Part shown: in pieces, positions 16,826 to 24,419 of the stretch
Position numbering within the stretch: position 1 is the first letter of the stretch
Layout: the number at the start of each line of letters is the position of its first letter
Source: Lachnospiraceae bacterium
GTDB lineage: Bacteria > Bacillota > Clostridia > Lachnospirales > Lachnospiraceae
Assembly (NCBI GenBank): GCA_017962105.1
Contig: JAGCVY010000009.1
Location: forward strand, 1-58,640
Direction: 5' to 3'
Length of the DNA: 58,640 nt
Position numbers and translations under genes: made by a program
The notes under the pieces: generated by a model
Database searches by the model: none
Told to the model about the DNA's origin: nothing
What the model saw: only the letters and a program-made list of their open reading frames with translations

Positions 16826-17758
16826 ATGATCAGCAAGTTGATTGACAAAATCCAGAAGACAAATGCACCGATCGTGGTGGGACTTGATCCGATGCTCAGC
16901 TACATTCCCGAGTGCATCACGAAACCGGCGTTCGAGCAGTTCGGCGAGACCTTCGAGGGCGCTGCGGAGGCAGTGTGGCAGTACAATAAGGCCATCGTCG
17001 ATGCGACCTATGACCTGATCCCCTGTGTGAAACCCCAAATTGCTATGTATGAGCAGTTCGGCATCCCGGGACTGGTTGCATTCCGCAAGACCGTGGATTA
17101 CTGCCATGAGAAAGGCCTTCTTGTCATCGGCGATGTGAAGCGCGGCGACATCGGTTCCACATCTGCGGCGTATGCAGTGGCTCATCTCGGAAAGACCGTG
17201 ATCGGCGGAAAATCCTTCGCTGCTTTCGATGAGGATTTTGCGACGGTCAATCCGTACCTCGGCTCGGACGGCGTGAAGCCGTTCCTTGAGGTTTGCAACA
17301 GCGACGACAAGGGCATTTTCCTTCTTGTAAAGACATCGAATCCCTCCAGCGGCGAGTTCCAGGACCGCCTCATCGACGGAAGACCTCTTTATGAGTGGGT
17401 CGGAGAGAAGGTTGCGGAGTGGGGCGAAGCAAGCATGGACGGCGCGTACAGCAATGTCGGCTGCGTGGTCGGAGCGACTTACCCTGAGATGGGCAGGATC
17501 CTTCGCGGCATCATGCCGAAGGCTTACATCCTTGTGCCGGGCTACGGTGCACAGGGCGGTACGGCAGAGGGTCTGAAGCCGTATTTCAATGCGGACGGAC
17601 TCGGCGCAATCGTCAATTCGTCCCGCGGTATCATCGCCGCATACAAGCAGGCGAAATACGCCGAGAAGTTTGCTCCGGAGAATTTTGCGGACGCTTCCAG
17701 ACAGGCCGTGATCGATATGCGCGAGGATATCAACGGCGCAGTGTTCGGAAATGCTTGA
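16826..17758 (+). CDS. pyrF: Orotidine 5'-phosphate decarboxylase, type 2
   Basis: This 310-residue enzyme decarboxylates OMP to UMP, the last step of de novo pyrimidine synthesis. The catalytic Lys/Asp array is visible in DVKRGDIGST. The phosphate-binding parts are VPGYGAQGGT and NSSRGI. The length and GLDPML opening place it in the longer subfamily 2 rather than the roughly 235-residue PyrF. GAGGTAC precedes the ATG. The stop codon TGA lies inside the -35 box of the leuS promoter. Confidence 0.95.
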   Translation: MISKLIDKIQKTNAPIVVGLDPMLSYIPECITKPAFEQFGETFEGAAEAVWQYNKAIVDATYDLIPCVKPQIAMYEQFGIPGLVAFRKTVDYCHEKGLLVIGDVKRGDIGSTSAAYAVAHLGKTVIGGKSFAAFDEDFATVNPYLGSDGVKPFLEVCNSDDKGIFLLVKTSNPSSGEFQDRLIDGRPLYEWVGEKVAEWGEASMDGAYSNVGCVVGATYPEMGRILRGIMPKAYILVPGYGAQGGTAEGLKPYFNADGLGAIVNSSRGIIAAYKQAKYAEKFAPENFADASRQAVIDMREDINGAVFGNA

Positions 17759-17783
17759 CAATCCGAAACTGCAGTGATAAATT
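17755..17783 (+). promoter_or_regulatory. Promoter of leuS overlapping the pyrF stop codon
   Basis: TTGACA (17755-17760), a 17-bp spacer ending in TGA, and TAAATT (17778-17783). The -35 box contains the pyrF stop codon. No T-box or long leader fits in the roughly 75 transcribed bases before leuS. Confidence 0.75.
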
Positions 17784-17863
17784 ATGTGCTATATTTTACG
17801 TAAAAGTAACCTCTTTATGAGGAAAATGTCACGGACAGCCGGTCCGGACAGAGGGAGGCCGTT

Positions 17864-20299
17864 ATGAGCAATTACGAACCGAACAAAATCGAGCCGAAAT
17901 GGCAGAAATACTGGGAGGAGCATGACACGTTCCACACCGATGTGTGGGATTTTTCGAAGCCGAAGTACTATGTGCTCGACATGTTCCCGTATCCGTCGGG
18001 CGTAGGCCTCCACGCAGGTCATCCGGAAGGCTACACCGCCACCGATATCATGGCGCGCATGAAGCGCATGCAGGGCTACAACGTGCTGCATCCCATGGGC
18101 TATGATTCCTTCGGTCTGCCGGCGGAGCAGTACGCCGTGACCACGGGTCATCACCCCAACGGATTTACGCAGGAGAACATCAAAACCTTCGGAAAGCAGC
18201 TTCGTGAGCTGGGCTTCGACTATGACTGGTCGAAGATGGTTGCGACCTCCGATCCGAAGTACTACAAGTGGACGCAGTGGATCTTCAAGCAGCTCTATCT
18301 GGCAGGCTATGCGAAGTATATCGACATGCCCGTAAACTGGTGCGAGGAGCTGGGTACCGTGCTTTCGAACGACGAGGTCATCGACGGCAAGAGCGAGCGC
18401 GGCGGTTACCCTGTGGTCCGCAAGAATATGAAGCAGTGGGTTATCGACCAGCCGGCATTTGCCGAGCAGCTGCTGGAGGGTCTGGAGACCCTGGACTGGC
18501 CCGAGTCGACGAAGCTGATGCAGCAGAACTGGATCGGCAAGTCCACCGGTGTCGAGGTGAAGTTCGACATCGTGGGCGGCGGAGATTTCTCCATCTTCAC
18601 CACCTGTATCGAGACCATCTACGGTATCACCTTCATGGTGCTGGCTCCCGACGGAGACATAGTCAAGACGCTTCTTGACCGTGTACAGAACTGCGAGGAG
18701 GTCGAGGCTTATATCGCAGAGACTCTGAAGAAAAATGATATGGACCGGACCGAGCTGAACAAGACCAAGTCCGGATGCGAATTAAAGGGCGTTACCTGTA
18801 TCAACCCCGTGAACGGACGTGAAGTCCGCATGTTCATCGGTGACTTCGTATTGGCTAGTTATGGTACCGGTGCGGTCATGGCGGTTCCGTCCCACGATCA
18901 GCGTGACTTTGAGTACGCGATCGCACACAACATCGATATGATCCAGGTCATTGACGGCACGGAGAAGCTCGGTCATGTGGACGTGAGCGGGCATGCGTTT
19001 GAGAAGCAGGATTATCTCGGCAAGGGCTATATCCTGGTGAACTCCGAGGAGTTTACAGGATTGACTGTTGAGGAGGCCAAGGAGGCCATCACCGCGAAGC
19101 TGGAGCAGATGGGCGTTGCTAAGCGCACCGTCAATTACCACTTCCGCGAGTGGATCTTCGCCCGCCAGAGATACTGGGGCGAGCCGGTTCCGGTGGTTCA
19201 CACCGAGGACGGCGGGATCCATGTGTTGGATGACGATGAGCTGCCTTTGGTACTGCCTGAGCTGGATGACTACAAGGGTCATAACGGAAAGGCGCCTCTC
19301 GAGAATGCCACCGAGTGGAAGCAGTATGACCACAACGGGATCAAAGGCAAGAGAGAGACATCGACCATGCCCGGTTCCGCAGGTTCCAGCTGGTACTTCC
19401 TTCGTTATATCGATCCCGATAATGACAAGCAGCTGGCGGATCCGGAGCTGTTGAAGCACTGGATGCCGGTCGATCTCTATATCGGTGGACCGGAGCACGC
19501 GGTAGGACATCTGATGTACAGCCGTATCTGGAACCGGTTCCTGTATGACAAGGGCATTGCACCCACGAAGGAGCCCTTCAAGAAGCTGGTTCACCAGGGT
19601 ATGATCCTGGGCTCCAACGGCATCAAGATGGGTAAGCGCTATCCGGAGTATGTCGTGAATCCGAGCGATATCGTTCGCGATTACGGCGCCGACACGCTTC
19701 GTCTGTATCTGATGTTCATGGGACCTCTTGAGGTCAGCAAGCCCTGGAGCAACTCCGGTGTGGAGGGCGCCCGCAAGTTCCTGAACCGTGTATGGACGTT
19801 CATCACGAACCCGGACAACATCACCGACGAGGAAATTCCTTCCCTTGAAAAGGTATATCACCAGACCATCAAGAAGGTTACAAGTGATTTTGAGAAGCTT
19901 GCGTTCAACACCGCGATCAGCCAGATGATGATCTTTGTCAACGTCTGCTACAAGGAAGGCCGCTGCACGAGAGAGTATGCGGAAGGCCTTGTGAAAATGC
20001 TTTCCTGCATCTGCCCGCACATAGGCGAGGAGCTGTGGAGCGAACTCGGACATGAGGGAACCATCGCTTTCGAAGCATGGCCGACCTTCGACGAGGAAAA
20101 GACCAAGGAAGATACCGTTGAGATTGCAGTACAGGTCAACGGCAAGGTCCGCGGCAAGGTCAATGTCACGATGGAGGACGATGAGGACAGCGTTCTGGCA
20201 AAAGTCATGGAGTCTGACGCTGCGAAGTTCCTGACCGGAACCATCGTGAAGAAGATTTATGTAAAGGGCAAGATCTTCACGATCGTTGTGAAACCCTAA
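17864..20299 (+). CDS. leuS: Leucyl-tRNA synthetase
   Basis: This 811-residue class I synthetase charges tRNA-Leu. The HIGH-type motif is HAGHPEGYT (near 50), in the bacterial context FPYPSGVGLHAGH. The editing domain lies about 220-400, and WFLRYIDP-type catalytic-core segments follow. The KMSKS position reads IKMGKRYPE (near 587), lacking the usual serines. The C-terminal anticodon and extension domains are complete. The ATG follows GAGGGAGG. It has its own promoter and a strong terminator shared with luxS. Confidence 0.97.
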   Translation: MSNYEPNKIEPKWQKYWEEHDTFHTDVWDFSKPKYYVLDMFPYPSGVGLHAGHPEGYTATDIMARMKRMQGYNVLHPMGYDSFGLPAEQYAVTTGHHPNGFTQENIKTFGKQLRELGFDYDWSKMVATSDPKYYKWTQWIFKQLYLAGYAKYIDMPVNWCEELGTVLSNDEVIDGKSERGGYPVVRKNMKQWVIDQPAFAEQLLEGLETLDWPESTKLMQQNWIGKSTGVEVKFDIVGGGDFSIFTTCIETIYGITFMVLAPDGDIVKTLLDRVQNCEEVEAYIAETLKKNDMDRTELNKTKSGCELKGVTCINPVNGREVRMFIGDFVLASYGTGAVMAVPSHDQRDFEYAIAHNIDMIQVIDGTEKLGHVDVSGHAFEKQDYLGKGYILVNSEEFTGLTVEEAKEAITAKLEQMGVAKRTVNYHFREWIFARQRYWGEPVPVVHTEDGGIHVLDDDELPLVLPELDDYKGHNGKAPLENATEWKQYDHNGIKGKRETSTMPGSAGSSWYFLRYIDPDNDKQLADPELLKHWMPVDLYIGGPEHAVGHLMYSRIWNRFLYDKGIAPTKEPFKKLVHQGMILGSNGIKMGKRYPEYVVNPSDIVRDYGADTLRLYLMFMGPLEVSKPWSNSGVEGARKFLNRVWTFITNPDNITDEEIPSLEKVYHQTIKKVTSDFEKLAFNTAISQMMIFVNVCYKEGRCTREYAEGLVKMLSCICPHIGEELWSELGHEGTIAFEAWPTFDEEKTKEDTVEIAVQVNGKVRGKVNVTMEDDEDSVLAKVMESDAAKFLTGTIVKKIYVKGKIFTIVVKP

Positions 20300-20321
20300 T
20301 TTCCAAAGAAGCATAAAATAA

Positions 20322-20353
20322 GGGCACAGCAGAGTTTGGCTGTGCCCGTTTTT
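20322..20353. terminator. Terminator between leuS and luxS
   Basis: GGGCACAGC (20322-20330) pairs with GCTGTGCCC (20339-20347), followed by GTTTTTT. The A-rich sequence before the stem makes it usable on both strands. Confidence 0.9.
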
Positions 20354-20370
20354 TCGTGTTTAGCATGGTG

Positions 20371-20856
20371 TTACTCAAGCGGAGTATAAGTGTAACGATC
20401 CTCCGAAAAATGCATCAGCGTTTCCTCGAAGAACCGCTTTGCGAGGAATCTTGCCATGGGCAGATTCTGATCGAGATAGTTGCCGCACTGCTCGGGAGCG
20501 GCCCCCGGGATATCCCCGTTGTAGTCCGCTATGAAGGAGAAGCATTCACGCATCAGCGGAAGAATGTCAAGCGAGGTATAGTCGCCTGCTAACAGGAGAT
20601 AGAAGCCGGTACGGCAGCCCATGGGACCGAAGTACAGAACACAATCCGCCCACTCCGCGTGATTGCGAAGGAATGTGGCGCCGAGGTGCTCAATGGTATG
20701 AATCTCCGCTGTGTTCATCACCGGCTCGCGGTTCGGCGCGGTCATGCGGATGTCAAAGGTGGTGACAACGGTTGTGCCCGCAGTGTCCTTGCGGGATACA
20801 TAGATTCCCGGCAGGAGTTTCGTGTGGTCAACGGTGAAGCTGGCGATGGTTTTCAT
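20371..20856 (-). CDS. luxS: S-ribosylhomocysteine lyase LuxS
   Basis: This 161-residue metalloenzyme cleaves S-ribosylhomocysteine to homocysteine and DPD, the precursor of autoinducer-2. The metal site HTIEH, the N-terminal FTVDHTKLLPG and the conserved GPMGCRTGFYLL with its catalytic cysteine are all present. The length is normal. AAGGAGAA precedes the ATG. It stands alone, convergent with leuS, with no pfs/mtn or methionine gene beside it. The role may be mainly methyl-cycle recycling; signalling cannot be judged here. Confidence 0.97.
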   Translation of the reverse strand: MKTIASFTVDHTKLLPGIYVSRKDTAGTTVVTTFDIRMTAPNREPVMNTAEIHTIEHLGATFLRNHAEWADCVLYFGPMGCRTGFYLLLAGDYTSLDILPLMRECFSFIADYNGDIPGAAPEQCGNYLDQNLPMARFLAKRFFEETLMHFSEDRYTYTPLE

Positions 20857-20879
20857 GAGGTTCTCCTTGTATCCATAGA

Positions 20880-20909
20880 TTTACAGAACGGCATCCGCCG
20901 TGCTATAAT
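20880..20909 (+). promoter_or_regulatory. Promoter of the 2-hydroxyacid dehydrogenase gene
   Basis: TTTACA (20880-20885), an 18-bp spacer ending in TGC (extended -10), and a perfect TATAAT (20904-20909). The leader is about 97 bases. Confidence 0.7.
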
Positions 20910-21012
20910 GAAGCCGTCTTTCAAGCTGAAGACAGTATACAACGGGAACCCGCAGGAATCAATGATATTTCCGCAGTCGGGTGCGAAACTTAAGGACAAT
21001 CAGGACAAAACT

Positions 21013-21987
21013 ATGGAAAAAGAACCCTTGAAAATTGTGGTGATGGAGCGGAATACCCTTGGGGATGACGTGTCCATGGACGCCTTCACGGAATTCGGGG
21101 AGGTGACCACGTATCCGCTTTCGGATTCTTCGGAAAATGCCGCCCGGATCAAGGATGCGGACATCATCGTCGTGAATAAGATCCCCATGAACGAGGAACT
21201 GCTGGCCGGTGCAAAGAAGGTGAAACTGATCTGCCTCACCGCCACCGGGACCAACAATGTGGATTTTGAGTATACGAACCGCCGCGGGATTACCGTGTGC
21301 AACGTGAAGGGATACTCCACGGAGAGCGTGGTGCAGCATACCTTCGCATTGCTTTTCTATGTCTATGAAAAACTCGCGTATTACGACAATTTTGTCAAAA
21401 GCGGACAATATGCCGTCAACGATGTGTTCAGTCATTTTACGGTGCCGTTCCGTGAACTTGCGGGCAAAACCTGGGGCATCATCGGGCTGGGCGCCATCGG
21501 GAACAGGGTCGGCGAGGTTGCTGAGGCCTTCGGGTGCCGCGTGATCTACTTTAGCACCTCGGGTGCGCATCACACGGACCGTTTCCCGGAGAGAAGCCTT
21601 TCAGAGCTTCTTGCGAAGTCGGACATCGTTTCGGTTCACTGTCCGCTGACTGCGGCGACTAAGGATCTGATCGGAGCGGAACAGCTTTCCATGATGAAGA
21701 AGGATGCCATCCTTTTAAATCTCGGCCGCGGGCCGATCGTCAATGAACAGGCACTGGCAGACGCCCTTGAAAACGATGTGATCGGGGGTGCCGGGCTGGA
21801 TGTGTTGGTGAAGGAGCCGATGGATCCCGCGAATCCCCTCGGCAGGATCAAGGATTCCATGAAGCTTGTGATCACGCCTCACATCGCATGGGCAACCGTG
21901 GAAGCGCGCAGACGATGCGTCGAGGAGACCGCGGAAAATGTTCGTGCCTTCCTTAGCGGGGAGAAACGGAATGTCGTGAGGGGATAG
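21013..21987 (+). CDS. D-2-hydroxyacid dehydrogenase, NAD-dependent
   Basis: This 324-residue dehydrogenase reduces a 2-oxoacid to the D-hydroxyacid or the reverse. The Rossmann motif is GIIGLGAIGNRVGE, the substrate-binding region TATGTNNVD, the late family signature LLNLGRGPIVNE and the catalytic histidine lies in ITPHIAWAT. Glycerate/hydroxypyruvate reductase is the closest likely role, but substrates vary widely in this family. The ATG at 21013 follows a weak AGGAC site and starts the conserved fold. The zinc-ribbon gene follows 56 bases later, probably in the same transcript. Confidence 0.9.
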   Translation: MEKEPLKIVVMERNTLGDDVSMDAFTEFGEVTTYPLSDSSENAARIKDADIIVVNKIPMNEELLAGAKKVKLICLTATGTNNVDFEYTNRRGITVCNVKGYSTESVVQHTFALLFYVYEKLAYYDNFVKSGQYAVNDVFSHFTVPFRELAGKTWGIIGLGAIGNRVGEVAEAFGCRVIYFSTSGAHHTDRFPERSLSELLAKSDIVSVHCPLTAATKDLIGAEQLSMMKKDAILLNLGRGPIVNEQALADALENDVIGGAGLDVLVKEPMDPANPLGRIKDSMKLVITPHIAWATVEARRRCVEETAENVRAFLSGEKRNVVRG

Positions 21988-22043
21988 AGGTATTTTCCGC
22001 ACGATATAAAGATATTACGTGTAATTGAGAAAGAGGAATTGTT

Positions 22044-23495
22044 ATGGCAAAATATGCTTTGTGCTGCGGCTGCAAGCTCGATGAAAACTACCTTCCGAAG
22101 TTCTGCCCGGAATGCGGGTCGCCCCTTGCGGCGAAGATTTCCGATACTCCTCCCGAAGGAAACGGGATCGATGCGGGTGGTGCCGACACCGTGAAAAGCC
22201 CGGAGGTCGCGTTTCCCGGAAGTCTTCCGCCGACCTTCCGAGGGGGGATGATGGGATTTCCCGGGATGATGGGAATGCCCGGGATGATGAGCTCAACTCA
22301 GGATTCCTGGAGGTTTGAGTACTCCACAAGTGGAATGATGTTCCGCTCCGGCGTAACCTACCGTGCATGGCAGGACGGTGACAAGTGTTATGTGCAGGTT
22401 CGCCTTTCCGGAATGGATCAAAAGGATGCTCCGATCTTCGAGGTGGAGCAGAACTTTCTTACAAAGGTGGAAGAAAGCCTGAATCTTGCCAATGCGGACG
22501 AGTGGGACGGCTTCAGCGGACATGCGGAAAATGTCTGCGACGGCGACAGCTTCAGCTTCTCCTTCTCGGACGGGAAGGGCAGAAGGATCAGCGCCAACGG
22601 ATACATGGCATGGCCGAAGAACTTCGGCGTGGCCTCCGGAATGTGGCAGATGTTGTTCTACGGCCTGTATGATCAGCATTTTCCGAACTACGGAAAGCGG
22701 CTTCGGGATTATATATCGAATGACCTTTCGAAACAATACGGAAGAGCGGGTCAGGATAACCGTTTTGTGTACTACCGCGGCACCGGCGAGACGAGTTTTC
22801 GGTACAGCACCTGCACGCTGCCGGACGGATTGCTTGCTTACGAAACCGGGATGTTTACAAACGAGGGGGCGGAATACGCAAAGGAACATCCTTCTGCGGA
22901 AGCCTTGGTGGTGCGAAACCAAAATGTCCCGTGTCAGGGAAGCGAATACGGGGATTGCAACTCGAACATTATTCTGGGATTATATAAATCCGATGCGGAA
23001 GGTACTCGTCTGCTTGCGGAGACCGTATTGATCGGGGATCTCGTGACCGGTGATTACGGGGAGGCTGTTCCCTTTGTAAACACCGTTGATGGTCATACCG
23101 TGATCGGAGTGTACAGCAAATGCAGACACTATTTTCAGCCGATCTGGAAGCGTTTCCGGGTGTCCGCCTATGAGTATGCAGACGGGGAACTCAAGGAGAT
23201 CGGCAGCGCGAATATGACGCTTCGAAGCGGGGAAACACAATTGCCGGCAGAAGAAATCGATGCATTCTGCGAGGTTTTACGGAAACTCGGGCTTGCGAAA
23301 TCCGAGGAGAAACTTCGTGAGAAATCAAACGAATTCGACCTTTGGGACTTTACGGTTACCACGCTGATCAGTTTTTACTGGAACAGCAACCTGGATGAAC
23401 ATTTTACGGAGAAACTGAAGATAACGGAAGCCGGGAAACTGGTGGAAGGATATGAGATCAAAGTAAACGTGAACCCGAGAACCATAATCTACTAA
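22044..23495 (+). CDS. Zinc-ribbon protein of unknown function
   Basis: This 483-residue protein opens with a four-cysteine zinc ribbon (CCGCKLDENYLPKFCPECG, about 7-25), followed by a Gly/Met/Pro-rich linker (GMMGFPGMMGMPGMM, near 70-85). The remainder is a large domain rich in aromatic residues and beta-type patterns, without membrane helices or recognisable catalytic motifs. Ribbon-plus-linker proteins of this kind are common in Lachnospiraceae, but I cannot name the C-terminal domain. AAGAGGAA precedes the ATG. It is probably co-transcribed with the dehydrogenase upstream. Confidence 0.75.
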   Translation: MAKYALCCGCKLDENYLPKFCPECGSPLAAKISDTPPEGNGIDAGGADTVKSPEVAFPGSLPPTFRGGMMGFPGMMGMPGMMSSTQDSWRFEYSTSGMMFRSGVTYRAWQDGDKCYVQVRLSGMDQKDAPIFEVEQNFLTKVEESLNLANADEWDGFSGHAENVCDGDSFSFSFSDGKGRRISANGYMAWPKNFGVASGMWQMLFYGLYDQHFPNYGKRLRDYISNDLSKQYGRAGQDNRFVYYRGTGETSFRYSTCTLPDGLLAYETGMFTNEGAEYAKEHPSAEALVVRNQNVPCQGSEYGDCNSNIILGLYKSDAEGTRLLAETVLIGDLVTGDYGEAVPFVNTVDGHTVIGVYSKCRHYFQPIWKRFRVSAYEYADGELKEIGSANMTLRSGETQLPAEEIDAFCEVLRKLGLAKSEEKLREKSNEFDLWDFTVTTLISFYWNSNLDEHFTEKLKITEAGKLVEGYEIKVNVNPRTIIY

Positions 23496-23532
23496 ACCAT
23501 GTCCGCTTTGCCGACGGATCTGTGGGAAACAC

Positions 23533-23561
23533 TTGACTTTGCGAAATGCATTGTATACAAT
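23533..23561 (+). promoter_or_regulatory. Promoter of the GntR gene with a palindromic operator over the -10 box
   Basis: TTGACT (23533-23538), a 17-bp spacer and TACAAT (23556-23561). The perfect 12-bp palindrome ATTGTATACAAT (23550-23561) covers the -10 box. TTGTATACAA-like palindromes are typical of GntR/FCD operators. Confidence 0.7.
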
Positions 23562-23613
23562 GGAACATGTGCGATTTAAAAGGCGATCACGGGTAGTGGG
23601 GAAAATTCGCCGA

Positions 23614-23625
23614 AATGTATACAAT
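23614..23625 (+). promoter_or_regulatory. Second operator-like site before the GntR gene
   Basis: AATGTATACAAT differs from the first site by one base. The two centres are 64 bp apart, about six helical turns, so one regulator could bind both on the same face. It lies just before the coding region. Confidence 0.5.
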
Positions 23626-23650
23626 GCACGGAGAGGAGCCATGGTCAGGC

Positions 23651-24322
23651 ATGGAGGATAAGGTATTCAGTCAGGATTCGACTGACAAGTATTCCTTGAG
23701 AGGTATGGTGTTTACGAAGATCCGCGAAGATATTCTCTCGGGGAAGTATGTGGAAGGGGAAGAACTCAAGGAAATCTCCATCGGACAGGATCTCGGCGTT
23801 TCGAGAACCCCGGTGAGAGAGGCTTTGCGGCAGCTGGAACTTGAGGGGCTTGTAAAGATCATCCCGAACAAAGGCGCGTATGTCGCCGGTATCAGCAACA
23901 AGGATGTCCACGACATCTACATGATCCGTTCTTACCTGGAGGGACTGTGTGCCCGCTGGGCCTGCGAGAACATCACGCAGGAGCAGATCGACGCGATCGA
24001 AGAGGTTATTTATCTCTCCGAGTTCCATGTGAAAAAGAAGCATTTTGAGCAGATCGTTGAGCTCGACACGAAGTTCCACGAACTTCTTTACGCTTCCTGC
24101 GGAAGCAAGATCCTCGGACATCTTCTTAGAGACTATCACCAGTATGTGCACAGCATTCGGAAAATAACCCTTTCCGACCCGGCGCGTGCGGAGAACTCCA
24201 ACGCCGAGCACAGTGCGATCCTTGAGGCAATCCGCAACCGCGATGCGGACAATGCGGAGAAGCTTGCCCACGAGCATATCATCCAGACGATCTACAATAT
24301 CAACAGACAGCAGCTTGTTTGA
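23651..24322 (+). CDS. GntR family regulator, FadR/FCD subfamily
   Basis: This 223-residue regulator has an N-terminal winged helix with the GntR signature SRTPVREALRQLELEGLV (about 47-64) and a helical FCD ligand domain. Metal-type residues lie in ELDTKFHELLY and the late AEHSAIL histidine. FCD members sense small organic acids; the ligand here is unknown. The start is uncertain: ATG 23651 lies 13 bases after GGAGAGGAG, and in-frame ATGs at 23615 and 23624 overlap the operator. The two palindromes upstream suggest it represses itself. The neighbouring genes suggest no clear target pathway. Confidence 0.9.
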   Translation: MEDKVFSQDSTDKYSLRGMVFTKIREDILSGKYVEGEELKEISIGQDLGVSRTPVREALRQLELEGLVKIIPNKGAYVAGISNKDVHDIYMIRSYLEGLCARWACENITQEQIDAIEEVIYLSEFHVKKKHFEQIVELDTKFHELLYASCGSKILGHLLRDYHQYVHSIRKITLSDPARAENSNAEHSAILEAIRNRDADNAEKLAHEHIIQTIYNINRQQLV

Positions 24323-24345
24323 TCATAAAAAAGAATAGACTTAAA

Positions 24346-24390
24346 AAGGCTGACGCAAAGCGTATTTACGCATTGTGACAGCCTTATTGT
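24346..24390. terminator. Bidirectional terminator between the GntR and ABC-F genes
   Basis: AAGGCTG (24346-24352) pairs with CAGCCTT (24379-24385), with an inner GCGTA/TACGC stem. T-rich sequence follows on both sides. Confidence 0.7.
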
Positions 24391-24419
24391 TTTCCAACTG
24401 TTTAATTCTTTGGTTGATA

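Noticed and set aside
15815-17761. 648-codon frame opposite pyrC and pyrF
   Set aside because: It spans two well-recognised genes and the gap between them, so it is a chance product of codon bias.
17759-17863. T-box leader before leuS
   Set aside because: The gap is only 105 bases and lacks the conserved T-box sequence and a terminator.
18782-20314. 510-codon frame opposite leuS
   Set aside because: Antisense shadow; the leuS frame is conserved throughout.
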